A model generated the notes under the pieces. It ran no database searches. It was not told the origin of the DNA and was given only the letters and a program-made list of their open reading frames with translations. Both the position numbers and the translations under genes were made by a program. A DNA stretch of 8,454 nucleotides from an uncultured Alphaproteobacteria bacterium (GTDB lineage Bacteria; Pseudomonadota; Alphaproteobacteria; UBA7887): positions 1 through 8,454 of the forward strand of contig CAJWOI010000103.1 of assembly GCA_913044255.1 (NCBI GenBank). The letters run 5' to 3'. This document shows positions 1 through 7,831 of this stretch, piece after piece; positions within the stretch are counted from its first letter, which is position 1; each line of letters begins with the position of its first letter.

Positions 1-36
1 CCAGTGAGCTTTCCCAATTTCTACCTTGCACCAGGT

Positions 37-1176
37 TTAGTTTTCTCCCCATATAGCCCCAGCAACCTCTGTCAAAAACTCGAGTTTACGCCACTGATCA
101 TCGATAGTGAGGGGGTTGCCCGAAACCGTCGAGGAAAAACCGCATTGTGGACTAATTGCAAGATTATCTAGCGGTGCATAGCAAACGGCTTTGTCCACTT
201 TCCTCCGAATATCATCCACTCGCTCAAGAGCAGGGGATTTAGTTGTAATCAAACCCAAGACAGCTGTCTTGTCACTTGGAAGATAACGCAATGGCTCAAA
301 CCCACCGGATCGCTCATCATCATATTCAAGAAAAAACACATCTGCGCGAATTTTATTAAAAATGAGCGACGCGATGCTTTCGTAACCGCCTTCTGACAAC
401 CAAGAGCCCCTCAAATTGCCCCGACACAAATGCAGGCCAATGGTTGTACCCATAGGTAAATCAGGGATACTTTCGTTAATCAATTGGACGTAGCGTTTAG
501 TCAGCTCATCGGGGTCATTTCCCCTTGCGGCAACCCTACTACGCACATTCTCATCGCAGAGCATCGCGAGCGGCACGTCATCTATTTGCAAATATGTGCA
601 ACCGCGCGCTACGAGATCTTTAATTTCTTCCTTAAAAAGATTGCTGAGATCATCAAAAAATAATTCTTCGTGATCATAAATATCACTACTAAACGTATCT
701 CTCCCACACCAAAAATGCATTGTCGGAGGAGATGGAATTGTAACCTTGGGTGTCTTCGTCGTAACACCCCGTAGGAACGTAAATGCGTTCCCTGCAATCG
801 CTTTTGTCCAACGGATTTTACTTTTCACACATGGGGCAAGAAATTCTTGCGTATGACCGTTTTCATCTCGAAATCTGAAATCAGAAGGTCGCACGCCGAA
901 GCCGTCCACAGTTTCCAGGAAATGGGACCAATATGACTTCCGTCGAAACTCTCCATCCGTAACTACTCTAAGCCCCGCTTGTTCCTGAAGGCAAACAGCA
1001 CCCCTAACAGCATTGTCGATGATAGTACCGTACTCAGTTTCCGTTATTGTTTCCGCATCGTAGTTTTTCCACGCGTCCTTGAGCGACTGTGGCCGCAGCA
1101 AACTGCCGATATGTTCCGCCCGAAACGGAGGATTAATTTTCACAACATCATGCTTTAAATTTACCAAATGCGCCAA
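37..1176 (-). CDS. MetE-like cobalamin-independent methionine synthase family protein (stand-alone catalytic domain)
   Basis: This is a cytosolic TIM-barrel protein of the MetE C-terminal/archaeal MetE type, which uses zinc to activate a thiol for methyl transfer. Numbered from the TTG at 1176 (379 aa), an N-terminal PPFRAEHIGSLLRP motif lies at about residues 16-29. The MetE metal-site set is complete: His249 and Cys251 in LHLCRGN, Glu284 in FFLEYDD, and Cys345 in SPQCGFS. VTDGEFRR at about 73-80 is also family-typical. At about 380 aa it is half the size of full MetE and lacks the duplicated N-terminal folate-binding half, so the methyl donor and acceptor are unknown. The start is uncertain. 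The frame opens with TTG at 1215, TTG at 1176 has a weak AAGAGA four bases upstream, and GTG at 1143 would begin just before the conserved motif. There is no ATG choice. The family call is firm; true methionine synthesis is not shown. Confidence 0.85.
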   Translation of the reverse strand: MAHLVNLKHDVVKINPPFRAEHIGSLLRPQSLKDAWKNYDAETITETEYGTIIDNAVRGAVCLQEQAGLRVVTDGEFRRKSYWSHFLETVDGFGVRPSDFRFRDENGHTQEFLAPCVKSKIRWTKAIAGNAFTFLRGVTTKTPKVTIPSPPTMHFWCGRDTFSSDIYDHEELFFDDLSNLFKEEIKDLVARGCTYLQIDDVPLAMLCDENVRSRVAARGNDPDELTKRYVQLINESIPDLPMGTTIGLHLCRGNLRGSWLSEGGYESIASLIFNKIRADVFFLEYDDERSGGFEPLRYLPSDKTAVLGLITTKSPALERVDDIRRKVDKAVCYAPLDNLAISPQCGFSSTVSGNPLTIDDQWRKLEFLTEVAGAIWGEN

Positions 1177-1461
1177 CGTATCTCTTATGTTGCGTAATTT
1201 TTTTGCGGAACGCAAATTTGGTAAAAATTTCCCACTCTTTAACGCACCTACTCATGTTGAAAATCGGACTGGCCGTCCGCTACTGTGGGCATATATGCAC
1301 CTTCGCATCAATCGATAAATTAAATGGCAAAAATAGCCGTCGGGCTGGAAATGAGCCGCACGAAATGCGATAATGATGAAATGATGGGTCGTATTTTTAT
1401 ATTTCATCCGGTACTGATATCGAACGGCCTGGCCCGGGCAACGCTTGGGGAATAATAACTG

Positions 1462-2157
1462 ATGTGTATACTTTTGCGATCAATTCTGATCGCCTTCACA
1501 GTGTTTTTGGTGAACGCCACCTCACATTCGACTAGAGATTTTATTGGATCTGGTGTGGTATTTGCAGACCCCCTCAATCCCTTGGACGATCATCTGCCCG
1601 CTGGCGACGTCACCGATTCTCAAGCCGACAAAACCTATGAGTCGATAAAGGCCGCGCTAGTTGAGAGTTACACGAAATCACCGTTGCCTGTTGCCGGTTT
1701 ATACAACGACTGGAGACGCTATAACACAACACCGTACGTTTCAGAACCTCATGGCGGGCGCCTGGTGAATGATTTCGCCAATAGCGTGGCAGCTGACTAC
1801 GGTAGGTTTGAGATTGAAACCCAACTACCTCCAGGATCAGTAATTGCCATGGACAGTTTCCGGGTTATTCCCAGTTGTTTGCCCTTATCCATCACCGCCG
1901 ACGCGGTCCAACACGGACCACTGTTTGTCATGGAGAAAATGAAGAGTGGATTCAATACAGCCAGTGGTGACTGGCGTTTCTCCATGGTAATGGCAGATGG
2001 GGGTCTTTTTGGAGAAACCAAAGGGGTAGGTCATGACCGAGTTGAATTCTGCGCCAACTGTCACCAGAGCGCCAAGCCTGGTCAGGATTGGCTCTTCTTT
2101 CCGCCCAAGGATTACAGGATCAGCGGCGAGTCAGAGGATCAGGTAGCCCAAAAATAA
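1462..2157 (+). CDS. Cytochrome P460 family protein, secreted mono-haem c-type
   Basis: This 231 aa protein has a hydrophobic N-terminus (about residues 3-18, ILLRSILIAFTVFLVN), consistent with Sec export to the periplasm. The body matches the cytochrome P460 family: YNTTPYVSEPHGGRLVN (88-103), YGRFE (113-117), LPPGSVIAMDSF (122-133), GPLFVMEKMKSGFN (152-165), SGDWRFSMVMADG (168-180), a covalent haem site CANCH (197-201), and a tail LFFPPKDYR (211-219). Characterised P460 enzymes oxidise hydroxylamine, while related cytochromes c'-beta bind NO or other small gases. Two features are odd. Met130 aligns by eye with the Lys that cross-links the haem in Nitrosomonas P460 (recalled from memory). 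Residues about 136-144 (IPSCLPLSI) look like a short insertion before the GPLF strand. No electron-transfer partner is adjacent. A GGGG at 1447-1450 lies 11 bases before the ATG, a rather long spacing. The family call is strong; the reaction is unknown. Confidence 0.88.
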   Translation: MCILLRSILIAFTVFLVNATSHSTRDFIGSGVVFADPLNPLDDHLPAGDVTDSQADKTYESIKAALVESYTKSPLPVAGLYNDWRRYNTTPYVSEPHGGRLVNDFANSVAADYGRFEIETQLPPGSVIAMDSFRVIPSCLPLSITADAVQHGPLFVMEKMKSGFNTASGDWRFSMVMADGGLFGETKGVGHDRVEFCANCHQSAKPGQDWLFFPPKDYRISGESEDQVAQK

Positions 2158-2249
2158 GCCGCAACAAGCTACCAATATTTGACTAATGAGCGAAGGGCTG
2201 CAAAGAACTGAAATTCTAATGGTATTTTCTTTTGTCCGAAGCACGGGTC

Positions 2250-2268
2250 GAGCGCCGAGTTGGTGCTC
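2250..2268. terminator. Possible weak hairpin between convergent genes
   Basis: GAGCGCC (2250-2256) and GGTGCTC (2262-2268) can form a seven-pair stem, including one G-U in the plus-strand RNA, around a 5-base loop. It lies between the converging cytochrome and solute-binding genes, where a shared terminator is expected. Neither strand has a T-run right after the stem, so an intrinsic terminator is only a weak guess. An adjacent 8-base palindrome CGGGCCCG is at 2273-2280. Confidence 0.22.
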
Positions 2269-2285
2269 CAATCGGGCCCGTACGA

Positions 2286-3011
2286 CTAAGTTGCCACCAA
2301 AAGACGGCCCACCATTCCATATTTCGCTATTAGCCTTTCAACGAGTCCGCTCGACTTAGCATCATTCACGAAATCTCGCATAAAACTTGCCCCAATTGTT
2401 TTGGTCACCGATGTGCCAACCGCTTGCTGAACAGCCGTGAATCGCCCGTCAAGAATTCTAAACTCAGGAAGTTTCCCAGCATCATCAATCAGCGCTGGTC
2501 TAAGACCGGCCAAAGCGTCCAACCTTTCACTTTGGAAAATATCCAGCGCAGCAGCAAGTCCTTTGGCTCGGACCAGAGAAGCATGCTCAAGAGTCCGTGT
2601 CAGATATAGGTCATAGGCACTTCTCGCTGAGACAGCAATCCGAACGCCAGGCCGATCAACATCAGAAATCGTTCCCAACACTGAATCATTGCGAACCATG
2701 TAGGTGACTTCAATTTCAACGTACGCGGCACTAAAAGTGATTGCCTCAGCTCGGGCCGGCTCTGCGGCAATTAATCCAATATCCCAGACATCTTTCCCTG
2801 CTGCATCGGCCAACTCACCAGGCGATGAAAATGTCGTCAGTGCGAGATCAACTTCTAGTCTATCAGCAATCGCACGAGCCATATCTGGAGCCACACCAAC
2901 CGGGGCACCAGACGAGTCCTTGCCAGTCACCAAAAGGAAATTTGACAGATTAATTGCCGCACGCAAAACACCACTAGGTGCGAGTTCGGAAATGGCGCCC
3001 TGAACATTCAT
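2286..3011 (-). CDS. Solute-binding family 3-like protein without signal peptide
   Basis: This 241 aa protein has the two-lobed fold of the bacterial extracellular solute-binding family 3 (amino-acid ABC transporter type). Motifs are LRAAINLSNF (16-25), PVGVAPDMARAIADRL (37-52), WDIGLIAAEPARAEAITFS (76-94), a hinge segment DVDRPGVRIAVSARSAYDLYLTR (118-139; spans the motif only), and RFTAVQQAVGT (190-200). Arg87, expected to hold a substrate carboxylate, is present. The later segment LDALAGLRPAL (164-174) lacks the Asp that usually contacts the alpha-amino group in amino-acid binders. There is no signal peptide or lipobox: the protein starts directly MNVQGAISEL, as in a subgroup of such proteins I recall from rhizobia and relatives. 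No permease or ATPase gene is next to it. The ATG at 3011 has GAAG about 8 bases upstream and an AGGA almost touching it. It may be a cytosolic ligand sensor or enzyme-like derivative rather than a transporter part; that is inference. Confidence 0.82.
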   Translation of the reverse strand: MNVQGAISELAPSGVLRAAINLSNFLLVTGKDSSGAPVGVAPDMARAIADRLEVDLALTTFSSPGELADAAGKDVWDIGLIAAEPARAEAITFSAAYVEIEVTYMVRNDSVLGTISDVDRPGVRIAVSARSAYDLYLTRTLEHASLVRAKGLAAALDIFQSERLDALAGLRPALIDDAGKLPEFRILDGRFTAVQQAVGTSVTKTIGASFMRDFVNDAKSSGLVERLIAKYGMVGRLLVAT

Positions 3012-3541
3012 TCCTAGACTTCAGCACTATCCTGCCGCAGAGAGTTCGACGGCATAGAGCAAGCGTAAAAAGAGTGAACCACCCTCAACTCCTCATCCCT
3101 CGCCCAGTCTCGCTCGAGACGGGACTCGGAGTCGGACCTGTTGCAAGCTAGATTTTATGTGAATCTCAATTGGCCATCACCGTCGAGTAATTGATGGTTT
3201 AATGACTCACGTTGCTGCGCTCTCTTTTAACTGTTGGAAAAGCTTCGGCCACGAGCGAGGTGGCAACTGACAAATATTGTCATCCCTAACAAACGCGCAT
3301 TTCTTTTCTGTAGAATTATTTCTGCAATTGTCAGGGTTGGAATGCCTACAGCCCAACGTCTGGCTTTCCGTATCATGCTCAGAAAGTGGCCGCCTTTGAT
3401 CACACTTCATATCAAAAATTTTCTTCCCAGTTATTACCTGTATACCTACCCACGGTAAAGCTACCACAACTAGCATCTCTCTGCGAGTAGACGATTGCAG
3501 ACTGATTATGGAGAAATCAGGCGGGTTGGCATACCTCTAAA
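3012..3541. other. 530 bp gene-poor region with small inverted repeats
   Basis: This stretch separates the solute-binding gene from the end of the RND pump gene. It should hold the promoter of the solute-binding gene (minus strand) and the 3' end of the pump transcript. I see no convincing sigma-70 promoter. Short inverted repeats cluster at 3103-3134: CCCAGTCTCG faces CGAGACGGG across two bases, followed by GACTC-G-GAGTC. A 6-bp stem, CTGATT/AATCAG (3502-3507 and 3515-3520), lies 22-40 bases past the pump stop. Two overlapping small ORFs exist on opposite strands around 3207-3476, neither with a good ribosome site. The minus-strand one is listed separately at low confidence. Confidence 0.6.
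3207..3476 (-). CDS. Doubtful small Cys-rich hypothetical protein
   Basis: This is an open frame of 89 codons on the same strand as its neighbours. It has a hydrophobic start (MLVVVALPWVGIQVI, 1-15) and then a polar body with five Cys at 25, 43, 51, 60 and 69, spaced 8-9 residues apart in the last four. The pattern could suit a small exported disulfide protein, but the N-terminus lacks the usual positive charges before the hydrophobic run. An AGAGAG directly abuts the ATG, too close to act as a normal ribosome site. A 74-codon frame overlaps it on the other strand. I do not recognise any family. It could be a chance ORF, a gene remnant, or a real lineage-specific gene. Confidence 0.22.
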   Translation of the reverse strand: MLVVVALPWVGIQVITGKKIFDMKCDQRRPLSEHDTESQTLGCRHSNPDNCRNNSTEKKCAFVRDDNICQLPPRSWPKLFQQLKESAAT

Positions 3542-6500
3542 TTAGGTGCCACCGCGAAATACGGCCATCATTCTCAGAACCAAGGTGAGGAACGCAGGCA
3601 AAAAAACGATGGTCACGAACGTGGCAAACAAGAGGCCAAACAGGACAATCGCACCAACCCCGCGGTAGAGCTCAGTTCCTGCCCCGGGAAGCACCACCAA
3701 AGGCAAGATGCCAACGATGGTTGTCACAGTCGACATCATCATAGGCCGGAGGCGAATAGCAAGCGCCTCCTTAACCGCATCCTCCACCTCCATGCCAGCA
3801 TCCCGAATATTATGGATGGTCTGATCAACGATTAGAATAGGGTTGTTAACTACTGTACCCAATAAAATGACAAAGCCCAACATCGTGATCATATCGAACG
3901 GCTGGTGGGCAATTGGAACACCAAACGAGCTGAACAAAGTCCCCGATCCATTGAGGACCCACAGGCCAAGAATCCCGCCGGCCACACCGAGTGGAACTGA
4001 TGTCATGATCACGAACGGAAATCCCCAGTGGCTAAAAATTGCCACCAGCAATAAATATGACAGCAGCAACGCAACTAAGAAATTTCCGATCAACGCCTTA
4101 CGAGTTGTGTCTAGCTGATCACTGGCCCCCGAAATATCTAGACTGACCCCCGCTGGCACCACCCCGGTTCGACGTAGATGAGCGACGACATCTTCCTCGA
4201 CAATCTCAACGGCAGTTTCCAAAGCCACCGTTCGCGGCGGAATAATATTGAGAGTCACAGTGCGGCGCCCATCGAGCCGGCGAAGCGTATCCGTATCAAC
4301 TCGTTCGGTCAATTCGGCAACCGCGCTTACCGGTACAATGCCTTCTTCCGGAGTGTAAAGTGGCAAGGTTGGCAGATCAGAAAGGTCGCTATTGGTGCCT
4401 TCTGTGCCATACAGAAAAATATCCACTCGGTCGCCATCGAGAAGAAACTCTCCCACATATGCCCCGTCAGTGAGTGCCGAAACGGCGTAGCCAAACTCCT
4501 CCGCAGTAAAGCCAAGTTCGGCGGCGCGAGTCCAATTGGGACGCAGTTCTATCAAAGGTTGCGCCAACACCAACGAAGACGGATCCGAACCTATCTCCGG
4601 CTCGTCAAACACTTCACTCGCCCGACGATAGGCCGCATTTGCAACCCGGTAGATGTCTTCTAAATTAGGACCGGCGATGTCAAGGTTAACACTTCGAGAA
4701 CCCCCATCGTTGCTAGAGATGATGGAGCCGCGCGAGGAAAATCCGCGCATTCCTGGAAATTCACGGAAACGGGTGTTAAGGATTTTCATCAAATCATTAA
4801 TATGCGAAGGATCAGTGGTCTCCGCAATCATGAACACGCGCTTCGCATTTACGAATGTAACAATCCACCTCATTGCAGGAACATCCGACTCGCCCCTTGC
4901 ATAAAGATCAGGATCTAACCCCACATAGGGCACAAAATTCCGGTGAAGCTCTTCAGTAATGTCGGACATTTCCGAAAGATTATAGCCAGCGGGTGCAATC
5001 ATAAGAGAGAATGTCTTTGCTTCCTCGCCCTCAGGGAGATATTCGGCCGGTGGCGTTAGCGTGGCGATAATCGCGATAGCTCCCGCCAAAATACTGACGG
5101 CGGCGAACCCGGAACGACCACGCCCACGCACCAACCAACCCACAAGACCAACAGCCACAAATCGAAAGCCCGTTCCCAACCAATCAAGCAAGTAACGTCG
5201 ATCTACCCTTCTCGACAAGCGTACCCGCGAGGCTGCTGCCGGCACCACGGTAATCGCAACGAACATCGAAGCCACGATCGAAGCCGATATTGCGATTGCG
5301 ATATCGGAAAATAACTGTCCGGCTTCTTCCTTGATAAACAGAATTGGCGTAAACACGAGCACGGTGGTTAAGGTGGAGGCAAGTACTGCCCGCCAGACCT
5401 GGCGCACACCTGCAAGTGCCGCCGCAGATCGATCAAGACCTTGACGTCGGAAACGCTCAATGCTTTCCAACACCACAATTGAGTTGTCCAATGTCATGCC
5501 AATAGCAAAGGCAATGCCGGCCAGTGAAATGACATTAACCGTGCGTCCGGCCACAAATAAACCAATAAAGGCAGCGATAGTGCAAACGGGAATGCCGATC
5601 ACGCCGACCAAAGTTGCTGGGACCGAGCGCAAAAATAACCACATTACGATGGTAGCCAGCACCGACCCGATAGCTAGGTTGCGCCAAACGTTAGATACGG
5701 ACGCCCTAACATAGCGCACGTCATCGGTGATCGGGGTCATCGCGAGATTCTCCGGCATCAATACCTCACGATTGATTTCTTCGACCAACGGTATCATTGC
5801 CTCCTTGATAGCAATAACGTTCGAACCCACTTCCTTGCGCACAAACATGTTGATGGTCGGCTCGCCGTCGAGAAAGGCTTTACTGCGCAGTTCAAAAAGC
5901 TCCAGTGACACGGTTGCAACGTCCCCAAGCCTAATGATCGAATCGCCTCGTCGGACAATTATCGCCGACTCGAACTCCTTTACTGTGCTGAAGCGACCGA
6001 TAGTCCTGAGTAAATAACGCCGTTTTCCGGACTCCAGATCACCGCCGGAAAAATCTTGGTTTCGTTCACGAATTACGTCTCTTAGTTCAGCAAGCGTGAC
6101 CCCGGAAGCGGCCAATTTGTTCGGGTCAACGCGAATCTGCACTTGCCGATCTGCACCCCCAACCACGGCAACCTGAGAAACTCCGGGGACCCGCTCCATG
6201 CGAGGCCGAACGTTATCATCAATGAAATCACGCATGCGTAGCATGTCGAGCTCTATTGGTTGGCCTGGCATCGGTTGAATTCGATAAAACATAAATGCAT
6301 TAGAGGAAAATGAAGTTGCATAAAGACGCGGTTCATCAACGTTCTCGGGGTAAGATGGCACCTGAGTGAGAGCATTATTGACCTTGATCAATGCTTCGTT
6401 GATATCGGTCCCGAACGGAAAATCGAGCTCGATTGTGGCCTCTCCCATGCTCGCCGTAGAAATCATGCGCTGCAAACCAGACAAGGCGCGCAGATAGTCT

Positions 6501-6697
6501 TCCTGTTGAATCAGAATTTCTTTTTCGACATCTTGGGGTGTTGCTCCAGGCCAAACGGTCTCGACCGTGATCGTGCGAACTTCTAGGTCAGGGATCATCT
6601 GTATCGGTAGCCTTAACGCGCACATGATCCCGATCACGCATAACGTGAGAACCACTACGGCAACTTGAGTGCCGTGCTTGATTGCACCTTCAAACAT
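3542..6697 (-). CDS. RND-family efflux transporter, inner-membrane pump subunit
   Basis: This is a proton-driven resistance-nodulation-division pump of the AcrB/HAE1-like group, 1051 aa from the ATG at 6697 and full family length. It has TM1 (about 11-28), a first large periplasmic domain (about 29-335), TM2-6 (about 337-490), a positively charged cytoplasmic linker (RVRLSRRVDRRYLLDWL, about 491-507), TM7 (about 531-547), a second periplasmic domain (about 548-865) and TM8-12 (about 868-1041). TM4 carries GMTLDNSIVVLE, with Asp404 kept and Asn405 where AcrB has its second Asp. TM10 has VVNNPILIVD in place of the AcrB Lys segment. Both variants are common in non-AcrB RND pumps. RLRPMMMSTVTTIVGILPLV and GTELYRGVGAIV are conserved RND blocks. 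The ATG lies one base after the adaptor stop (TAA-A-ATG), implying translational coupling. A GTG 27 bases upstream would add nine residues overlapping the adaptor gene and is less likely. The substrate cannot be read from sequence. Confidence 0.95.
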   Translation of the reverse strand: MFEGAIKHGTQVAVVVLTLCVIGIMCALRLPIQMIPDLEVRTITVETVWPGATPQDVEKEILIQQEDYLRALSGLQRMISTASMGEATIELDFPFGTDINEALIKVNNALTQVPSYPENVDEPRLYATSFSSNAFMFYRIQPMPGQPIELDMLRMRDFIDDNVRPRMERVPGVSQVAVVGGADRQVQIRVDPNKLAASGVTLAELRDVIRERNQDFSGGDLESGKRRYLLRTIGRFSTVKEFESAIIVRRGDSIIRLGDVATVSLELFELRSKAFLDGEPTINMFVRKEVGSNVIAIKEAMIPLVEEINREVLMPENLAMTPITDDVRYVRASVSNVWRNLAIGSVLATIVMWLFLRSVPATLVGVIGIPVCTIAAFIGLFVAGRTVNVISLAGIAFAIGMTLDNSIVVLESIERFRRQGLDRSAAALAGVRQVWRAVLASTLTTVLVFTPILFIKEEAGQLFSDIAIAISASIVASMFVAITVVPAAASRVRLSRRVDRRYLLDWLGTGFRFVAVGLVGWLVRGRGRSGFAAVSILAGAIAIIATLTPPAEYLPEGEEAKTFSLMIAPAGYNLSEMSDITEELHRNFVPYVGLDPDLYARGESDVPAMRWIVTFVNAKRVFMIAETTDPSHINDLMKILNTRFREFPGMRGFSSRGSIISSNDGGSRSVNLDIAGPNLEDIYRVANAAYRRASEVFDEPEIGSDPSSLVLAQPLIELRPNWTRAAELGFTAEEFGYAVSALTDGAYVGEFLLDGDRVDIFLYGTEGTNSDLSDLPTLPLYTPEEGIVPVSAVAELTERVDTDTLRRLDGRRTVTLNIIPPRTVALETAVEIVEEDVVAHLRRTGVVPAGVSLDISGASDQLDTTRKALIGNFLVALLLSYLLLVAIFSHWGFPFVIMTSVPLGVAGGILGLWVLNGSGTLFSSFGVPIAHQPFDMITMLGFVILLGTVVNNPILIVDQTIHNIRDAGMEVEDAVKEALAIRLRPMMMSTVTTIVGILPLVVLPGAGTELYRGVGAIVLFGLLFATFVTIVFLPAFLTLVLRMMAVFRGGT

Positions 6698-6698
6698 T

Positions 6699-7799
6699 TT
6701 ATTTCGGCATATCGGCCGCACCACTGCGGCCAGGCAGACGATCCACCAAACGCACTACGGCGCCTTCATCAAGCATCTCATTGCCGCGAACAACAACTAC
6801 CATTAAATGATCTAACCCTTGCGTCACTTTTACCATGTCCCCATACGCGTCACCCAATACCACTTGACGTTCATAAGCCTGCGGGCCATTACCGCTTTCC
6901 TCTACAACCCACACACTGGTGCTACCATCCGGATAACGAACTACTGCATCGCGAGGAATTTCCAGCGCGTTTTTTCCGTCCGAAACACCAAATCTTGCTA
7001 CAGCGGACATGCCCGCAATAATTTCGTGGAGGGGATCATCCAAGTGTAACCGGATCAGGAAGGTTCGGCCGTCAGGATCACTAGCCGGAACTATTGCCAC
7101 CACTTGGCCGGTAAATTGCGCACGGGGAAATGCATCCACGCGCACAAGTGCGGAGCTTTGGTGTCGAATCATGGGGTAATAATCTTGCGGAACCTGAATA
7201 TCGAGACGTAGTTGATCGGTCGCCAAAAATTCAAGCACTGGACGAGAAGACTCCGCCCATTCCCCAACCTCCGTTAATTTATCAACCACTACACCGTCAA
7301 ATGGAGCCCGCACCGTGTGACGTTCAACCAGCTCCGCCTGAAATTTCTGTTCAGCCATGAGCCTAGCTACAACGGCCGCCTCAATACGCTCCTCGCTCAT
7401 ACGTGATAGTAGTGTGGATTGCGAAATATTCTGGCCTAGTTTTTCGGCCTCCGCCCGCAAACGCTGGGCATTTCCCAATCTCGCCTTCGCCTCGTCCAAA
7501 CGAGCACGTGCCTCCGCGAGCCGCAACTTAGCGAACGTTGCGTCGAGCACCAACAACACTTCACCACGCCTAGCAACATGGCCCTCATCCACGTCCGCCG
7601 AAATCACCAATCCATCAACATAAGGTGACAAGGCTGCAAAGCGTCGGGACGTTACCGTGCCGGTGAAATGAAGCGGTGAAACACCTTCCACCACGGTTGG
7701 CTTGAGCGCCACCACTGGAATCGCATTTTCACTGTGCACCGACTGCGTCTCTAGCAGTACACCAATAAAACATGCACATAACCAAGCCACTCGTACCAC
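6699..7799 (-). CDS. RND efflux periplasmic adaptor (membrane fusion protein)
   Basis: This is the periplasmic adaptor that links an RND pump to an outer-membrane channel. Numbered from the GTG at 7799 (366 aa): an N-terminal export signal with a hydrophobic core at about 5-16 and likely cleavage near SVHS-EN (about 23-24); the first half of the lipoyl domain (LSPYVDGLVISADVDEG, 57-73); an alpha-helical hairpin rich in Ala, Arg, Glu and Leu (about 90-160); the second lipoyl half (VRAPFDGVVVDKLTEVGEW, 163-181); then beta-barrel (about 190-270) and membrane-proximal segments (about 280-355). The hairpin is short. I chose GTG 7799 because GGGGAG (7812-7807) lies seven bases upstream, an ideal ribosome site. 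The frame also opens at TTG 7814, but that codon overlaps the site itself. The Cys residues near the N-terminus do not make a good lipobox, so signal peptidase I processing is more likely. It is first in the operon with the pump gene. Confidence 0.93.
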   Translation of the reverse strand: MVRVAWLCACFIGVLLETQSVHSENAIPVVALKPTVVEGVSPLHFTGTVTSRRFAALSPYVDGLVISADVDEGHVARRGEVLLVLDATFAKLRLAEARARLDEAKARLGNAQRLRAEAEKLGQNISQSTLLSRMSEERIEAAVVARLMAEQKFQAELVERHTVRAPFDGVVVDKLTEVGEWAESSRPVLEFLATDQLRLDIQVPQDYYPMIRHQSSALVRVDAFPRAQFTGQVVAIVPASDPDGRTFLIRLHLDDPLHEIIAGMSAVARFGVSDGKNALEIPRDAVVRYPDGSTSVWVVEESGNGPQAYERQVVLGDAYGDMVKVTQGLDHLMVVVVRGNEMLDEGAVVRLVDRLPGRSGAADMPK

Positions 7800-7806
7800 A
7801 AACGCT

Positions 7807-7812
7807 CTCCCC
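7807..7812 (-). promoter_or_regulatory. Strong ribosome binding site fixing the adaptor start at GTG 7799
   Basis: On the minus strand GGGGAG is followed by seven bases and then GTG. This is the best Shine-Dalgarno match upstream of any gene start in the window, and it argues against the TTG at 7814 as the start codon. Confidence 0.65.
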
Positions 7813-7831
7813 AACTTTAGTTCATGATTTC

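Noticed and set aside
1257..1286. TTGAAA followed 18 bases later by TACTGT as a promoter for the P460 gene
   Set aside because: The -10 matches only about half of the consensus and the gene start is over 170 bases away.
1289..1298. Palindrome GCATATATGC in the gap between the MetE-like and P460 genes
   Set aside because: It is short, AT-centred and single-copy in the window, with no promoter elements at suitable spacing; chance is sufficient.
3502..3520. CTGATT/AATCAG hairpin just past the pump stop, considered as a terminator
   Set aside because: The stem is only 6 AT-rich pairs with a 7-base loop and no T-run follows on the minus strand.
4178..4663. Plus-strand open frame of 161 codons inside the pump gene
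   Set aside because: It is antisense to a conserved RND periplasmic domain and its composition is shadow-like.
6697..6724. Longer pump start at GTG 6724 adding nine residues
   Set aside because: It would overlap the adaptor coding end, starts with GTG, and adds polar residues (MVRPICRNK) not typical of RND N-termini. The ATG at 6697 directly precedes the family-typical MFEGAIKHG start.
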